Positions 44,077 to 53,554 are shown, numbered from the stretch's first letter. The stretch is 64,000 nucleotides of DNA from JAUUSJ01 sp051880475 (GCA_051880475.1 JBJEOA010000055.1:32170-96169), one strand, 5' to 3'. Notes: generated by a model not told the origin, from the sequence alone. Translations and numbers: made by a program.

Positions 44077-45180
44077 GTGAAAAGATATGATTATCTAATT
44101 GTAGGAGCGGGATTATTTGGTTCAGTGTTCGCATATGAGATGATGAAAAATGGAAAGACATGTTGTATTATTGATAAAAGAGACCATATTGGAGGAAATA
44201 TTTACTGTGAGGATATAGATGGAATTCATGTGCATAAGTATGGAGCACATATCTTTCATACCTCAGACAAAGAAATTTGGGATTATATTAATCAATTTGC
44301 TGAGTTTAATCACTATATTAATTCTCCAGTGGCTGTATATAAGGACGAGATATATAATTTACCATTTAATATGAATACGTTTAGTAAGATGTTTCATATT
44401 AAAACTCCTCAGGAGGCAAAAGAAAAGATTCAAAATGAGATTAAAGAACTTGGAATTAAAGAGCCTAAAAATTTAGAGGAACAGGCATTATCCTTAGTAG
44501 GTACTACTGTTTATGAAAAATTAATCAAAGGATATACGGAAAAACAGTGGGGAAGAGATTGCAAAGATTTACCATCTTTTATTATTAAAAGATTGCCACT
44601 TCGCTTTACCTATGACAATAACTATTTTAATGACCGCTATCAGGGAATACCAATTGGCGGATATACAGCGATTATTGAGAAGCTAATCGAAGGTGCACAA
44701 GTGATGCTTAATACAGATTATTTTGAATTTATAAAAGAAAATCAAGATATAGCAGATAAAATTGTATATACAGGTCCAATTGATCAGTATTATGACTATA
44801 AATATGGTGTTTTAGAATATCGCTCAGTCCGTTTTGAACATGAAAAATTAGATATAGATAACTATCAGGGAAATGCAGTTGTAAACTACACAGAAAGAGC
44901 AATCCCATATACACGAATTATTGAGCATAAACATTTTGAATTTGGGAAACAGCCAGTGACTGTGATTTCAAGAGAATATCCAAGTGAGTGGAAATTAGGA
45001 GAAGAACCATACTATCCAGTAAATAATACGAGAAATGAGGAGTGTGCTAAAAAGTACAGAGAGTTAGCGAGTCAAGAAGAAAATATTATATTTGGTGGCA
45101 GACTTGGCGAATATCAGTATTATGATATGGATAAAGTGATAAAAGCGGCGTTAGAAGCGGTGGCAAAGGAAATTGGATAA
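44077..45180 (+). CDS. glf: UDP-galactopyranose mutase
   Basis: A 367-aa flavoenzyme that converts UDP-galactopyranose to UDP-galactofuranose. DYLIVGAGLFGSVFAYEM starts the FAD-binding fold; KRDHIGGNIYCEDIDGIHVHKYGAHIFHT (two parts, near residue 30) is characteristic of Glf; TEKQWGRDCKDLP near 150 and RFTYDNNYFNDRYQGIPIGGYTAI near 175 complete the family pattern. The start has AGGAGG upstream (start GTG-like text nearby is not used; codon at 44077 read as initiator). Its presence implies galactofuranose in the polysaccharide. GalE at 20.5 kb can supply the substrate. Confidence 0.94.
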   Translation: MKRYDYLIVGAGLFGSVFAYEMMKNGKTCCIIDKRDHIGGNIYCEDIDGIHVHKYGAHIFHTSDKEIWDYINQFAEFNHYINSPVAVYKDEIYNLPFNMNTFSKMFHIKTPQEAKEKIQNEIKELGIKEPKNLEEQALSLVGTTVYEKLIKGYTEKQWGRDCKDLPSFIIKRLPLRFTYDNNYFNDRYQGIPIGGYTAIIEKLIEGAQVMLNTDYFEFIKENQDIADKIVYTGPIDQYYDYKYGVLEYRSVRFEHEKLDIDNYQGNAVVNYTERAIPYTRIIEHKHFEFGKQPVTVISREYPSEWKLGEEPYYPVNNTRNEECAKKYRELASQEENIIFGGRLGEYQYYDMDKVIKAALEAVAKEIG

Positions 45181-45222
45181 TCTTTACAATGAGACAAATA
45201 TAAAGAAGGGAAAGAAAAGAAA

Positions 45223-46335
45223 ATGGCGAAAGTATCAATTATTGTGCCAACCTATAATGTAGAGATTTATTTAAGAGAGTGTATGGACAGTATTGTGCGT
45301 CAGACATTAAAAGATATAGAAATAATTTGTATTAACGATGGCTCAACAGACCATTCATTGAGCATATTAAAAGAGTATGCCAAAAATGACAAACGAATTA
45401 TCATTATTGATAAGGAAAATGGTGGATATGGAATAGGGATGAATATTGGTTTGGACAAAGCAACTGGAGAATATATTGGTATTGTAGAGCCAGACGATTT
45501 CGTACCGTTATATATGTATGAGGATTTGTACAATATTGCAAAAAAAAATGATTTGGATTTTGTGAAAGCTGATTTTTATAGGTTTACAACAAATGAGGTT
45601 ACAGGAGATAGAAATTATATATATCACCATTTGGACAATAAAGGAGAGTATTATAATCAAGTCATTAATCCAAGTGAAACACCTTATGTCACAAAATTTA
45701 TACTAAATACTTGGAGTGGAATCTATAAAAGAAGTTTTATAGAGCAATATCATATTCGCCATAATGAAACTCCGGGTGCATCTTTCCAAGATAATGGATT
45801 TTTTTGGCAAACATTTATTTATGCTAAGAGATGTATGTTTATTGACAAACCATATTATATGAATCGCAGAGATAATCCAGGTTCTTCTGTTAAATCTAAA
45901 GAAAAAGTATACTGTATGAATGTCGAATATGAGTTTATTAGAAATATTTTTATGAGAGAAGAAAATTTAGAGCTATGGAATAGATTCAAATTTTATTATA
46001 ATCTAAAAAAATATAGAAATTATATGTCGACAATTGAGAGAATAAGCGATGAATATAAGAGGGAGTATGTCATAGCGATAAGTGAGGAATTTAAAAAAGC
46101 TAGAGAAAATAAAGAGTTAGATTTTAATCTTTTAAGTGCCACAGATAGACAAAAACTAGTTTTTTTAATGGAAGATCCAGATGGATTTTATTATAAATAT
46201 GCGATACCTGCAAATGAAAAGGTAAAAGAGTTACAAGAGAAACTAGATACGATAGTGAACTCAAGAAGTTATAAAGCATGGAAAAAAATGCTAGATATTT
46301 TAGAAAAAGGAAAGAAGAAGTTACACAAAAAATAG
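45223..46335 (+). CDS. Glycosyltransferase family 2 (copy A of a pair)
   Basis: A 370-aa GT-A fold transferase. VSIIVPTYNVEIYLRECMDSIVRQTLKDIEIICINDGSTD is the nucleotide-sugar-binding start (residues 4-43), and IVEPDDFVPLYMYEDLY near 87 has the DxD-like metal motif (EPDD). GASFQDNGFFWQTF near 185 is the catalytic-base region. The tail is SRSYKAWKKMLDILEKGKKK. It is very similar to the protein at 48283-49410, so one arose from the other by duplication. The sugar is unknown. Confidence 0.88.
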   Translation: MAKVSIIVPTYNVEIYLRECMDSIVRQTLKDIEIICINDGSTDHSLSILKEYAKNDKRIIIIDKENGGYGIGMNIGLDKATGEYIGIVEPDDFVPLYMYEDLYNIAKKNDLDFVKADFYRFTTNEVTGDRNYIYHHLDNKGEYYNQVINPSETPYVTKFILNTWSGIYKRSFIEQYHIRHNETPGASFQDNGFFWQTFIYAKRCMFIDKPYYMNRRDNPGSSVKSKEKVYCMNVEYEFIRNIFMREENLELWNRFKFYYNLKKYRNYMSTIERISDEYKREYVIAISEEFKKARENKELDFNLLSATDRQKLVFLMEDPDGFYYKYAIPANEKVKELQEKLDTIVNSRSYKAWKKMLDILEKGKKKLHKK

Positions 46336-46361
46336 AACGTATTTTAAAAGGAGGGAGTAAA

Positions 46362-48266
46362 ATGAGACCAATTGTTTCCGTTATAGTAACAGTATATAAC
46401 GGTGAAAAATACTTAAAAAAATGTGTAGATAGTATATTAAATCAAACATTATCGGATATAGAGATTATTTGTATAGATAATAACTCTAATGATACATCAT
46501 TGGAAATATTACAAGAGTATGCAAGCAAAGATAGGCGTATTAGAGTAATTTCACAAAAAAATATGAAAACGCAAAGCTCTAGAAGTGTTGGGCTTAACCA
46601 GGCGAGTGGAAAGTATATACTATTTTTAGAAGATAATGATTTTTTAGATAGAACAATGCTTGAAGAGCTAACTCAAAAGATAGAAGAAGATGGGGCTGAT
46701 TTTATCGCTCTTCGCTCAAATCAATTTGTAGATAATATAAAGAAATTTAAAAGAATAGTAAAAACATTAGATGTGGAGGCTCTACCTCCTTATACTCCAT
46801 TTAATTTTAGACAAATAACAGCAAATATCTTTTGGACATTTCAGGAAATAACGAGTGATAAATTATATAATAGAAATTTCCTTGAGAAAAATCAAGAATA
46901 TATTAAAAAAGTAATAAAAAACGATACCGTATTTGTTTTTAGTACATTAATTTTAGCAAAGAAAATAACATATTTAGATAAAGTGCTGGTGCATCAAAAT
47001 ATAGACGACGAGGAATCGGCGTTTGAGAGAAGAGATACTCAAACAAAGCAGTTTTATGAGACAGTTTTACTTATGAAAGATATGTTGATTGAAACAGGAT
47101 TTATGGAGGAGCTAGAACAAGATTTTGTAAATTATGCGCTTTCCTTTAGTCTTAGAAATCTCAAAAGGATGAGGGGAGCAGAACAAGAGAAAACTTACAA
47201 AATTCTAAAGGAAGAAGGATTTGAAAAATTAGGCATTTTAAATAGAGAAGAAGATTATTTTTATGACTCAAGACATTATGCAGAACTTTTGGATATTTTA
47301 AAATATTCTTTTGAGGAATATACAATAAAAATCTCTGTAGTTATCCCAGTTCACAATGCGGAAAAGTATATTAGAGAGACTCTACTTAGTGTTTTGGAAA
47401 ATCAAGATATCAATTTAGAAGTAATCTGTGTAGATGATTGTTCTGATGATAATACTTTTTCTATTTTGAAGGAGTTTGAAAAGAAATATTCTAATGTAAA
47501 AGTACTCAAAAATGAGAAAGTTTTATATGCCGGTGAGTCAAGAAATCGTGGTTTAAAGGTGGCGAAGGGGCAGTATATGCATTTTTTAGATGCAGATGAT
47601 TTAGTTATAAAAGATGCATATAAGCCAGTGTATCAGATTGCAAAAGAAAATAATCTTGATTTTATAAAAACAAAGGTGAAGGCATTTGACGATCAGACTG
47701 GGGAGGAAGTAAAAAATGGTTTATATTCTCTTAGCGGATTTGATCCAATGCTAGATGAAAGACTGATTAATTTTCATCAATTTCCTGGGAAGTTTTTTTC
47801 TATGTCGGTTGTTCCTTGGAATGGGTTGTATAAGAGAGAGTTTTTGATGGAGAATGAAATAAGATTTAATCATTTATTTTGTGTAAATGATAGATCATTT
47901 TTTATCACAGTCTGTGTGTTAGCCAAGAGGATGATGGTAACTAGAAAATTATTAGTAGACCATAGAGTAAATATTGCTACTTCCCTAGTAGGAAGACGTG
48001 CACAACATTTCGACTGTCAGTTTGAGTCTTATAAATTGATGGAAAAGATATGTGAAGAAAATCATGTAAACGAAAAGGTTAAATTTGAAATATTAGAGCA
48101 TGAAATGTATGATTTAATATCTTGGTATAAAAAGTTTAAAGAACAAGGTATTTTACAAGAAGGAGTACGTGATGAATTAATAAAATTTTTGACGGATTCT
48201 AGAATGGAATATTTTGAAAGTTACGGAAAGAAAAGTAGATGGTTACAGTACAAAAGTATAATATAG
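46362..48266 (+). CDS. Glycosyltransferase with two family 2 domains
   Basis: A 634-aa protein with two GT2 catalytic domains: PIVSVIVTVYNGEKYLKKCVD at residues 3-22 with CIDNNSND, and IKISVVIPVHNAEKYIRET near 324 with CVDDCSDD, AGESRNRGL and FLDADDLV. The first domain has LEDNDF where the second has LDADD, so the first may have weaker metal binding. Two domains suggest that one protein adds two sugars in turn. The ATG at 46362 after AAGGAGGGAG is chosen; a longer frame from 46278 overlaps the previous gene and has no conserved residues. Confidence 0.85.
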   Translation: MRPIVSVIVTVYNGEKYLKKCVDSILNQTLSDIEIICIDNNSNDTSLEILQEYASKDRRIRVISQKNMKTQSSRSVGLNQASGKYILFLEDNDFLDRTMLEELTQKIEEDGADFIALRSNQFVDNIKKFKRIVKTLDVEALPPYTPFNFRQITANIFWTFQEITSDKLYNRNFLEKNQEYIKKVIKNDTVFVFSTLILAKKITYLDKVLVHQNIDDEESAFERRDTQTKQFYETVLLMKDMLIETGFMEELEQDFVNYALSFSLRNLKRMRGAEQEKTYKILKEEGFEKLGILNREEDYFYDSRHYAELLDILKYSFEEYTIKISVVIPVHNAEKYIRETLLSVLENQDINLEVICVDDCSDDNTFSILKEFEKKYSNVKVLKNEKVLYAGESRNRGLKVAKGQYMHFLDADDLVIKDAYKPVYQIAKENNLDFIKTKVKAFDDQTGEEVKNGLYSLSGFDPMLDERLINFHQFPGKFFSMSVVPWNGLYKREFLMENEIRFNHLFCVNDRSFFITVCVLAKRMMVTRKLLVDHRVNIATSLVGRRAQHFDCQFESYKLMEKICEENHVNEKVKFEILEHEMYDLISWYKKFKEQGILQEGVRDELIKFLTDSRMEYFESYGKKSRWLQYKSII

Positions 48267-48282
48267 AGTATGGAGGATAGAG

Positions 48283-49410
48283 ATGGCGAAAGTATCAATT
48301 ATAGTCCCTACGTATAATGTAGAGATGTATTTAGACGAGTGTATGGAAAGTATTACAAGACAAACATTGAAAGATATTGAAATCATATGTATTAACGATG
48401 GTTCAACGGATAATTCTTTGGAGATTCTAAAGAAATATGCAAAAAAAGATGAGCGTATTATCTTGGTTGATAAAAAAAATGGTGGTTATGGAATTGCAAT
48501 GAATATCGGTCTTGAAAAAGCGACAGGAGAGTATATCGGTATTGTAGAGCCAGATGATTTTGTGCCTCTTAATATGTATGAGGATTTATATGAGATAGCT
48601 AAGAAAAATGATTTGGATTTTGTGAAAGCTGATTTTTATAGATTTAAGAGAGATAGTAAGACGGGGAATATGGAGTTAAAATACTTTCATTTATCCCAAA
48701 AGAGTGAGAATTATAATATAGTATTTAATCCTAGTGAGAGACCAGAGACATTGCGCTATGTCATGAATACTTGGAGTGGAATCTATAAGAGAGAATTTCT
48801 TAATAAAAATAATATTCGACATCATGAGACACCAGGAGCATCGTTTCAAGATAACGGATTTTATTTCCAGACATTTGTATATGGTAAAAGAGCTATGATA
48901 GTAGATAAGCCATATTATATGAATCGAAGAGATAATCCAAATTCATCGGTCAATAATAAAGATAAAGTATACTGTATTAATATTGAGTATGATTATATAA
49001 GAGAGATACTTAGACAAGATATTGACATATGGAATCGCTTTAAGTATATGTATTGGGTGAAAAAATATACGAATTATAGAGCTGCGATAGATAGAATTGG
49101 AGATCAGTATAAAAGAGAATATATTATTCAAATGTCTAAGGAATTTAGGCGTGCGAGAGATTTAAAAGAACTCAAAAAAGAAGTCTTTAAAGAGCAGGAA
49201 TGGAATAATATTCAATTTATCCTCTCTGACCCAGATGGATTTTATTATACTATAATTGATGATAAGAGTAATGTAGATTTTCCAAAGCGTAATAGAGTAA
49301 CGAAGCTAGAGAAAGAATTAAAGGAGATTAAGACTTCAAAATCATTTGCGATTGGGCGTACGATGACGGCTGTGCCAAGAAAAGTGAGAAAAATAATAAA
49401 AGGAAAATAA
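48283..49410 (+). CDS. Glycosyltransferase family 2 (copy B of a pair)
   Basis: A 375-aa paralogue of the protein at 45223-46335. The first 120 residues are nearly the same (VSIIVPTYNVEMYLDECMES, GGYGIAMNIGLEKATGEYIG, EPDDFVPLNMYEDLY), and GASFQDNGFYFQTF is conserved. The end differs, with a positively charged tail (PRKVRKIIKGK). Strong TGGAGGAT RBS. It presumably adds a similar sugar or linkage. Confidence 0.88.
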   Translation: MAKVSIIVPTYNVEMYLDECMESITRQTLKDIEIICINDGSTDNSLEILKKYAKKDERIILVDKKNGGYGIAMNIGLEKATGEYIGIVEPDDFVPLNMYEDLYEIAKKNDLDFVKADFYRFKRDSKTGNMELKYFHLSQKSENYNIVFNPSERPETLRYVMNTWSGIYKREFLNKNNIRHHETPGASFQDNGFYFQTFVYGKRAMIVDKPYYMNRRDNPNSSVNNKDKVYCINIEYDYIREILRQDIDIWNRFKYMYWVKKYTNYRAAIDRIGDQYKREYIIQMSKEFRRARDLKELKKEVFKEQEWNNIQFILSDPDGFYYTIIDDKSNVDFPKRNRVTKLEKELKEIKTSKSFAIGRTMTAVPRKVRKIIKGK

Positions 49411-49445
49411 AAAATACTTATTTTCAATGGTAATGGGGGAATAAT

Positions 49446-50843
49446 ATGGAGATAAATAATGCAGGAGAGAAAAATAGTAACGAAGAAATAAAAATATCAG
49501 TTATAATTCCTGTATATAATACAGAAAAATACATTGAGGAATGTTTAGACTCAGTTATAGCTCAAACATTAAAAGAGATTGAAATTATTTGTGTGGATGA
49601 TGGGTCAAGTGATAGTTCCCTTCAAATTTTGGAGAAATATGCACAGGTTGATCAAAGAATACAAGTATTGTCTAAAGAAAACGGTGGACAGTCTGCTGCG
49701 AGAAATTATGGAATGGAAAAAGCAATAGGTAAATATATTATATTTTTGGACAGCGATGATTGGTACACAGACGTTAAAGCATTGCAGACACTATATGAGT
49801 ATGCACAACAAGAAGACCTTGATGAACTATTTTTTGGGACAAAAGTATTTTTTGAGAATGAGGATGTAAGAAAAAATAATTTATTTTTCGAAAAATACTA
49901 TGAGCGAAAAGCTATGTACAATGGATTAATAGAGAGAGGTCAAGATTTATTTGTTGATTTTCAAAAAAATAGAAATTTTAAGCCTGGTGTTGTATTGCAA
50001 ATCTTTAAACGCGAATTTTTGGAGAGGAATCACTTACGTTTTCGAGAACATCTTTTACATGAAGATGAAATCTTTTCAATGGAGTGTATTACATTGGCAG
50101 ATAAAGCTGGATATATAGATTTACCATATTATGGAAGAAGAGTGAGAGAAAACTCTACCATGACAAATAAAACGAAAGATAAAAATATTTATGCCCATTA
50201 TAAATTGGTGAAGATATTAGTAGAGTTTATTGAAAATTGTGAGATTTACAATGAACAATACTACGAACAATTTTATAGACGTATGCTTATTTTGCTGGAT
50301 AATGCGGCGAAAATGTACCTAAAGGAGATTGAGGAGCGAGGAGAAAACGCAGTCTTAGAGAAAATCAAGAAAGAAGAACGCTATGATTTTCGAATGATAA
50401 TGGAAATGGCATGTGACTCTTATACGAAGAGATGTAGGATAGAAGAATATAAAGAAGAAACAAAAGAAAATAAAAAACAGATAAAAAAACATCAGCAAAA
50501 AATAAAAGAAAAAGAAGCTCAAATAAAAGAGAGAGATTCTCAGATAAAAGAAAGAGATTCTCAAATGAAAACTCTTTTTGCAGATATAAAAAAGTTTAAA
50601 GAAAAAGGAAAAGATTTAGAGAAAAAATTTCAAATGCTCACAGAGGAGAAAAATGAAATTATAAAAAAAGATGAAGCGAGTATGAAACAACTGCAAAAAA
50701 GAATCGATGAAAAGGATAAGAAGATAAAGGAACTTGAGTTAGAACAAGAAAGAATAAAGGCATCTTATAGTTATAAAGTTGGAAATGGTATTATGTATTT
50801 GCCAAGAAAAGCAAAAAAAATAGTAAAAAAATTTTCAAATTAA
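49446..50843 (+). CDS. Glycosyltransferase family 2 with C-terminal coiled coil
   Basis: A 465-aa protein. Residues 14-230 are the GT2 domain: ISVIIPVYNTEKYIEECLDS, CVDDGSSDSSL, GGQSAARNYGM, FLDSDDWYTD (metal motif) and LLHEDEIFSMEC. Residues about 335-440 are a long Lys/Glu/Gln-rich coiled coil with a short repeat (KERDSQ twice). It ends in SYSYKVGNGIMYLPRKAKK, a tail like those of its neighbours. The coiled coil may mediate oligomerisation or act as a spacer. Confidence 0.86.
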   Translation: MEINNAGEKNSNEEIKISVIIPVYNTEKYIEECLDSVIAQTLKEIEIICVDDGSSDSSLQILEKYAQVDQRIQVLSKENGGQSAARNYGMEKAIGKYIIFLDSDDWYTDVKALQTLYEYAQQEDLDELFFGTKVFFENEDVRKNNLFFEKYYERKAMYNGLIERGQDLFVDFQKNRNFKPGVVLQIFKREFLERNHLRFREHLLHEDEIFSMECITLADKAGYIDLPYYGRRVRENSTMTNKTKDKNIYAHYKLVKILVEFIENCEIYNEQYYEQFYRRMLILLDNAAKMYLKEIEERGENAVLEKIKKEERYDFRMIMEMACDSYTKRCRIEEYKEETKENKKQIKKHQQKIKEKEAQIKERDSQIKERDSQMKTLFADIKKFKEKGKDLEKKFQMLTEEKNEIIKKDEASMKQLQKRIDEKDKKIKELELEQERIKASYSYKVGNGIMYLPRKAKKIVKKFSN

Positions 50844-50861
50844 AACAGAGAGGGAATAAGT

Positions 50862-52007
50862 ATGAGTAATAAAGTATCGGTAATTATTCCAGTATATAAT
50901 GTTGAAAAATATTTACGACAATGTATCGACAGTATTTTAAACCAGACATTATCAGAGTTGGAATTAATTTGCGTGGATGACGGTTCGACAGACTCCTCAC
51001 TAGAAATTTTGAGGGAATATGAGAAAAAGGATTCTAGAGTAAAAGTTTTACAACAAGAAAATTTGGGAGCTGGAGCTGCGAGAAATAAAGGATTAAAAAT
51101 TGCGACAGGAAAATATTTATCTTTTTTGGATTCGGATGACTTCTTTTTGCCTGAGATGTTAGAGGAAGCGTATAATAAATGCGAGTCATTAAATGCACAA
51201 ATCTGTGTCTATCAGGTAAAGCGTTATAATGATGAGACAAAAAAAACGTGGTTTGACAAGGGGTCTTTTCGATATGAGTATATTCCTAAGAAAGAAGTTT
51301 TTTCATATAAAGATATGCCTGATTATATATTAGATACTTTTCAAAATTGGGCTTGGAATAAACTGATAAGTCATGAGCTAGTAAAAGAAAATAATCTTCA
51401 ATTTCAAGAAATACTTAGAACAAATGATTTCCTTTTTGTTGCTTTATGTATGACTTTAGCACAGAGAATTGTTGTGTTGGAAAAGCCACTTGTGTATTAC
51501 CGCGTTGGCATGAAAAATAATTTGCAGTCGACAAATTATAAATATCCATTAGAATTTTTAAAAGCATTTAGAGCTGTAAAAAAAGAACTGCGAGAAAGAG
51601 GAATTTTTGACGAGATAGAAAGAAGTTATGTCAATAAAATATTGTCAGGCTGTATATATAATCTTAAGTCGATAAAAGATAAGGACGCAAAAAGAACTTT
51701 ATATTATGAATTGAAAGAGAATGCTTTTAATGATTTTGGAATTATGGATAAGCCAGAAGAATATTTTCACTCTTATAATAAAGAAAACTATGAGCTTTAT
51801 AAGATGATATGTTCTTTAGAATTTGAAGAGTTTATGAAAGAAACCTCATCAAAGAAGCAGGGACAAAAATTATCTCAAGCCTCTAAAAAGAAAGAAAAAG
51901 AGACAGCCAAAAATTCTAAAAATTCAAAAAAAGGCAAGTTAAATATACTTGGAAAAGTAAAAAGAGTGATTTCGAAATGCTTTAAGGGAAGAAAAAAACA
52001 TGAGTAA
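50862..52007 (+). CDS. Glycosyltransferase family 2
   Basis: A 381-aa transferase. VSVIIPVYNVEKYLRQCIDS, CVDDGSTDSSL, GAGAARNKGL and FLDSDDFFLPEM (metal motif) lie in the first 110 residues; ILRTNDFLFVALCM near 188 is the likely acceptor/base region. From about residue 330 a Lys/Ser-rich low-complexity stretch leads to a basic end (GKVKRVISKCFKGRKKHE). The last 8 bases overlap the next gene. Confidence 0.87.
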   Translation: MSNKVSVIIPVYNVEKYLRQCIDSILNQTLSELELICVDDGSTDSSLEILREYEKKDSRVKVLQQENLGAGAARNKGLKIATGKYLSFLDSDDFFLPEMLEEAYNKCESLNAQICVYQVKRYNDETKKTWFDKGSFRYEYIPKKEVFSYKDMPDYILDTFQNWAWNKLISHELVKENNLQFQEILRTNDFLFVALCMTLAQRIVVLEKPLVYYRVGMKNNLQSTNYKYPLEFLKAFRAVKKELRERGIFDEIERSYVNKILSGCIYNLKSIKDKDAKRTLYYELKENAFNDFGIMDKPEEYFHSYNKENYELYKMICSLEFEEFMKETSSKKQGQKLSQASKKKEKETAKNSKNSKKGKLNILGKVKRVISKCFKGRKKHE

Positions 52008-53106
52008 AATAAAGGTGTCAATTATCATTCCGATATATAATGCAGAAAATTATTTGAGAAAAACATTAAATGATATTATAAGCCAATCATTAAAAGAAAT
52101 AGAAATTATTTGTGTAGATGATGGCTCTACAGATAATTCGAGGAAAATTATAAAAGAATATCAAAAAAAAGATTCTAGAATACAATTAATATGTCAAAAA
52201 AATCAATATGCAGGTGTAGCTAGAAATAATGGATTTTTGCATGCAAGAGGAGAATATATCTTGTTTTGGGATGCAGATGATAGATTTAAAAAACAGGCGG
52301 CACAGAAAATGTATTTTCAGGCAAAAAAAGTGGATGCAGATATTTGTGTATGCAATGCCCAGCAGTTTGATAGTGAAAATCGTATTTTTTCTACAGATGT
52401 TTATTTAAGAAAAAATATGTTGCCAAACGCAAATGTTTTTAATAAATATGATATACCAGAATATATTTTCAATTGGACAACAAATGTTCCGTGGAATAAA
52501 ATGTATAAAAAGACATTCATCCAACAGTACGGTTTGAAGTTTCAAAATTTACGTCAAGCAAATGACACATATTTTACAATAATGGCGTTTTTTTTGGCAG
52601 AGAAAATTACTTATGTCGATGAGGTACTCATTTCATATCGGATTAATAATAAGGAGAGTTTAACTGGGAGAGCTTCTGAGGCAAATTTATGTGCGTATCA
52701 ATCCTATATGGACACATTTGAAGAATTACGAAATTATGAGGAATATGAGTTAGTAAAAAAGAGTTTCCTTAATCGAACCGTTAACGGTTTTTTACATGCG
52801 CTTGATATCCAGCGATGTTTTCAATCATACGAGCAGATGTTTCAAAAAATAAAATCAGAAGGAATAAAGATATTGCAAATAAATGAGATGCCAGAAGAAG
52901 ATTTTCATTATGCTGTGCAGTGCCAAGATATAAAAAATATGATGGAAAACTCAGCACAAGACTTTTTGCTTTTAAAGGCAAATTCAAGAAAATTAGAAAT
53001 GGAGCAAATAGTAAGAAAATTTCATAGTTTAAAGATTTATAAACTAAGACATACGTTATTAGGGCTCCTTTCTAAAATAAAGAGGAAGTCTCATAAGAAA
53101 AATTGA
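52000..53106 (+). CDS. Glycosyltransferase family 2
   Basis: A 368-aa transferase closely related in plan to the preceding gene: VSIIIPIYNAENYLRKTLND, CVDDGSTDNSR, YAGVARNNGFL and FWDADDRFKKQ (metal motif), then LRQANDTYFTIMAFF. The C-terminus is again basic (LLSKIKRKSHKKN). It overlaps the previous gene by 8 bases and is the last gene of the cluster; a terminator follows. Confidence 0.87.
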   Translation: MSKIKVSIIIPIYNAENYLRKTLNDIISQSLKEIEIICVDDGSTDNSRKIIKEYQKKDSRIQLICQKNQYAGVARNNGFLHARGEYILFWDADDRFKKQAAQKMYFQAKKVDADICVCNAQQFDSENRIFSTDVYLRKNMLPNANVFNKYDIPEYIFNWTTNVPWNKMYKKTFIQQYGLKFQNLRQANDTYFTIMAFFLAEKITYVDEVLISYRINNKESLTGRASEANLCAYQSYMDTFEELRNYEEYELVKKSFLNRTVNGFLHALDIQRCFQSYEQMFQKIKSEGIKILQINEMPEEDFHYAVQCQDIKNMMENSAQDFLLLKANSRKLEMEQIVRKFHSLKIYKLRHTLLGLLSKIKRKSHKKN

Positions 53107-53142
53107 TATCGAAATTCGCTTATTCATTAAAAAAATAAAAAA

Positions 53143-53188
53143 AGAGAAATTTAAGATAAATATAATCTAAATTTCTCTTCTTTTTTCA
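53143..53188 (+). terminator. Terminator at the end of the glycosyltransferase cluster
   Basis: AGAGAAATTTAAGAT (from 53143) pairs with ATCTAAATTTCTCT (53165-53178), with one bulged base, then CTTCTTTTTTC. The further gap to 53332 shows no gene. Confidence 0.75.
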
Positions 53189-53332
53189 TAAATAATTGCT
53201 ATTATTTTAATAACTACTTTCGTACCTTAGATTCATACACTATATGTTCATATAGCTTAATCTGTCAAATGCTGATTCAAAAATAACAAAACCTGTTTTT
53301 CCTTGTCACCTGACAGGAAGTTTTATAGTATC

Positions 53333-53554
53333 TTAGCAGCCACATCCACAGCTACTTCCACTACCACCGTTGCAGCAGCATAAAAGAAGGATTAAAGGTA
53401 AGATACAGTCGCAAGAGTTACCGCCAAAATCGAAGCAGTCGCCAAATCCATTACCGTTTCCACAGAAGCAGAACAAAAGGATGAAAAATAACCAAGAGCT
53501 TCCTCCACCGTTAGAACAAGAATTAGAGCAGTTTGTTGCAGCTAAATCACTCAT
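53333..53554 (-). CDS. Tiny Gly/Cys/Asn-rich protein with two hydrophobic segments
   Basis: A 73-aa protein starting MSDLAATNCSNSCSNGGG. Two similar units are visible: SSWLFFILLFCFCGNGNG (about residues 19-36) and CDCILPLILLLCCCNGGSG (about 48-66), each a short hydrophobic stretch flanked by Gly/Asn/Cys, then a CGCGC end. From memory, comparable Lachnospiraceae proteins are labelled chorion class high-cysteine proteins in databases, a name that does not reveal function. The ATG at 53554 has GGAGGC 7 bases upstream; an ATG five codons earlier is part of that site. It could be a spore or envelope protein (inference). Confidence 0.7.
   Translation of the reverse strand: MSDLAATNCSNSCSNGGGSSWLFFILLFCFCGNGNGFGDCFDFGGNSCDCILPLILLLCCCNGGSGSSCGCGC

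Noticed and set aside
46278..46361. Longer start for the dual glycosyltransferase overlapping the previous gene
   Set aside because: The added residues are not GT2-like, and a better ribosome binding site is placed before the ATG at 46362.
50862..53106. Last two GT2 genes as one frameshifted gene, because they overlap by 8 bases
   Set aside because: Each has its own complete N-terminal GT2 signature and start, so they are two genes with coupled translation.
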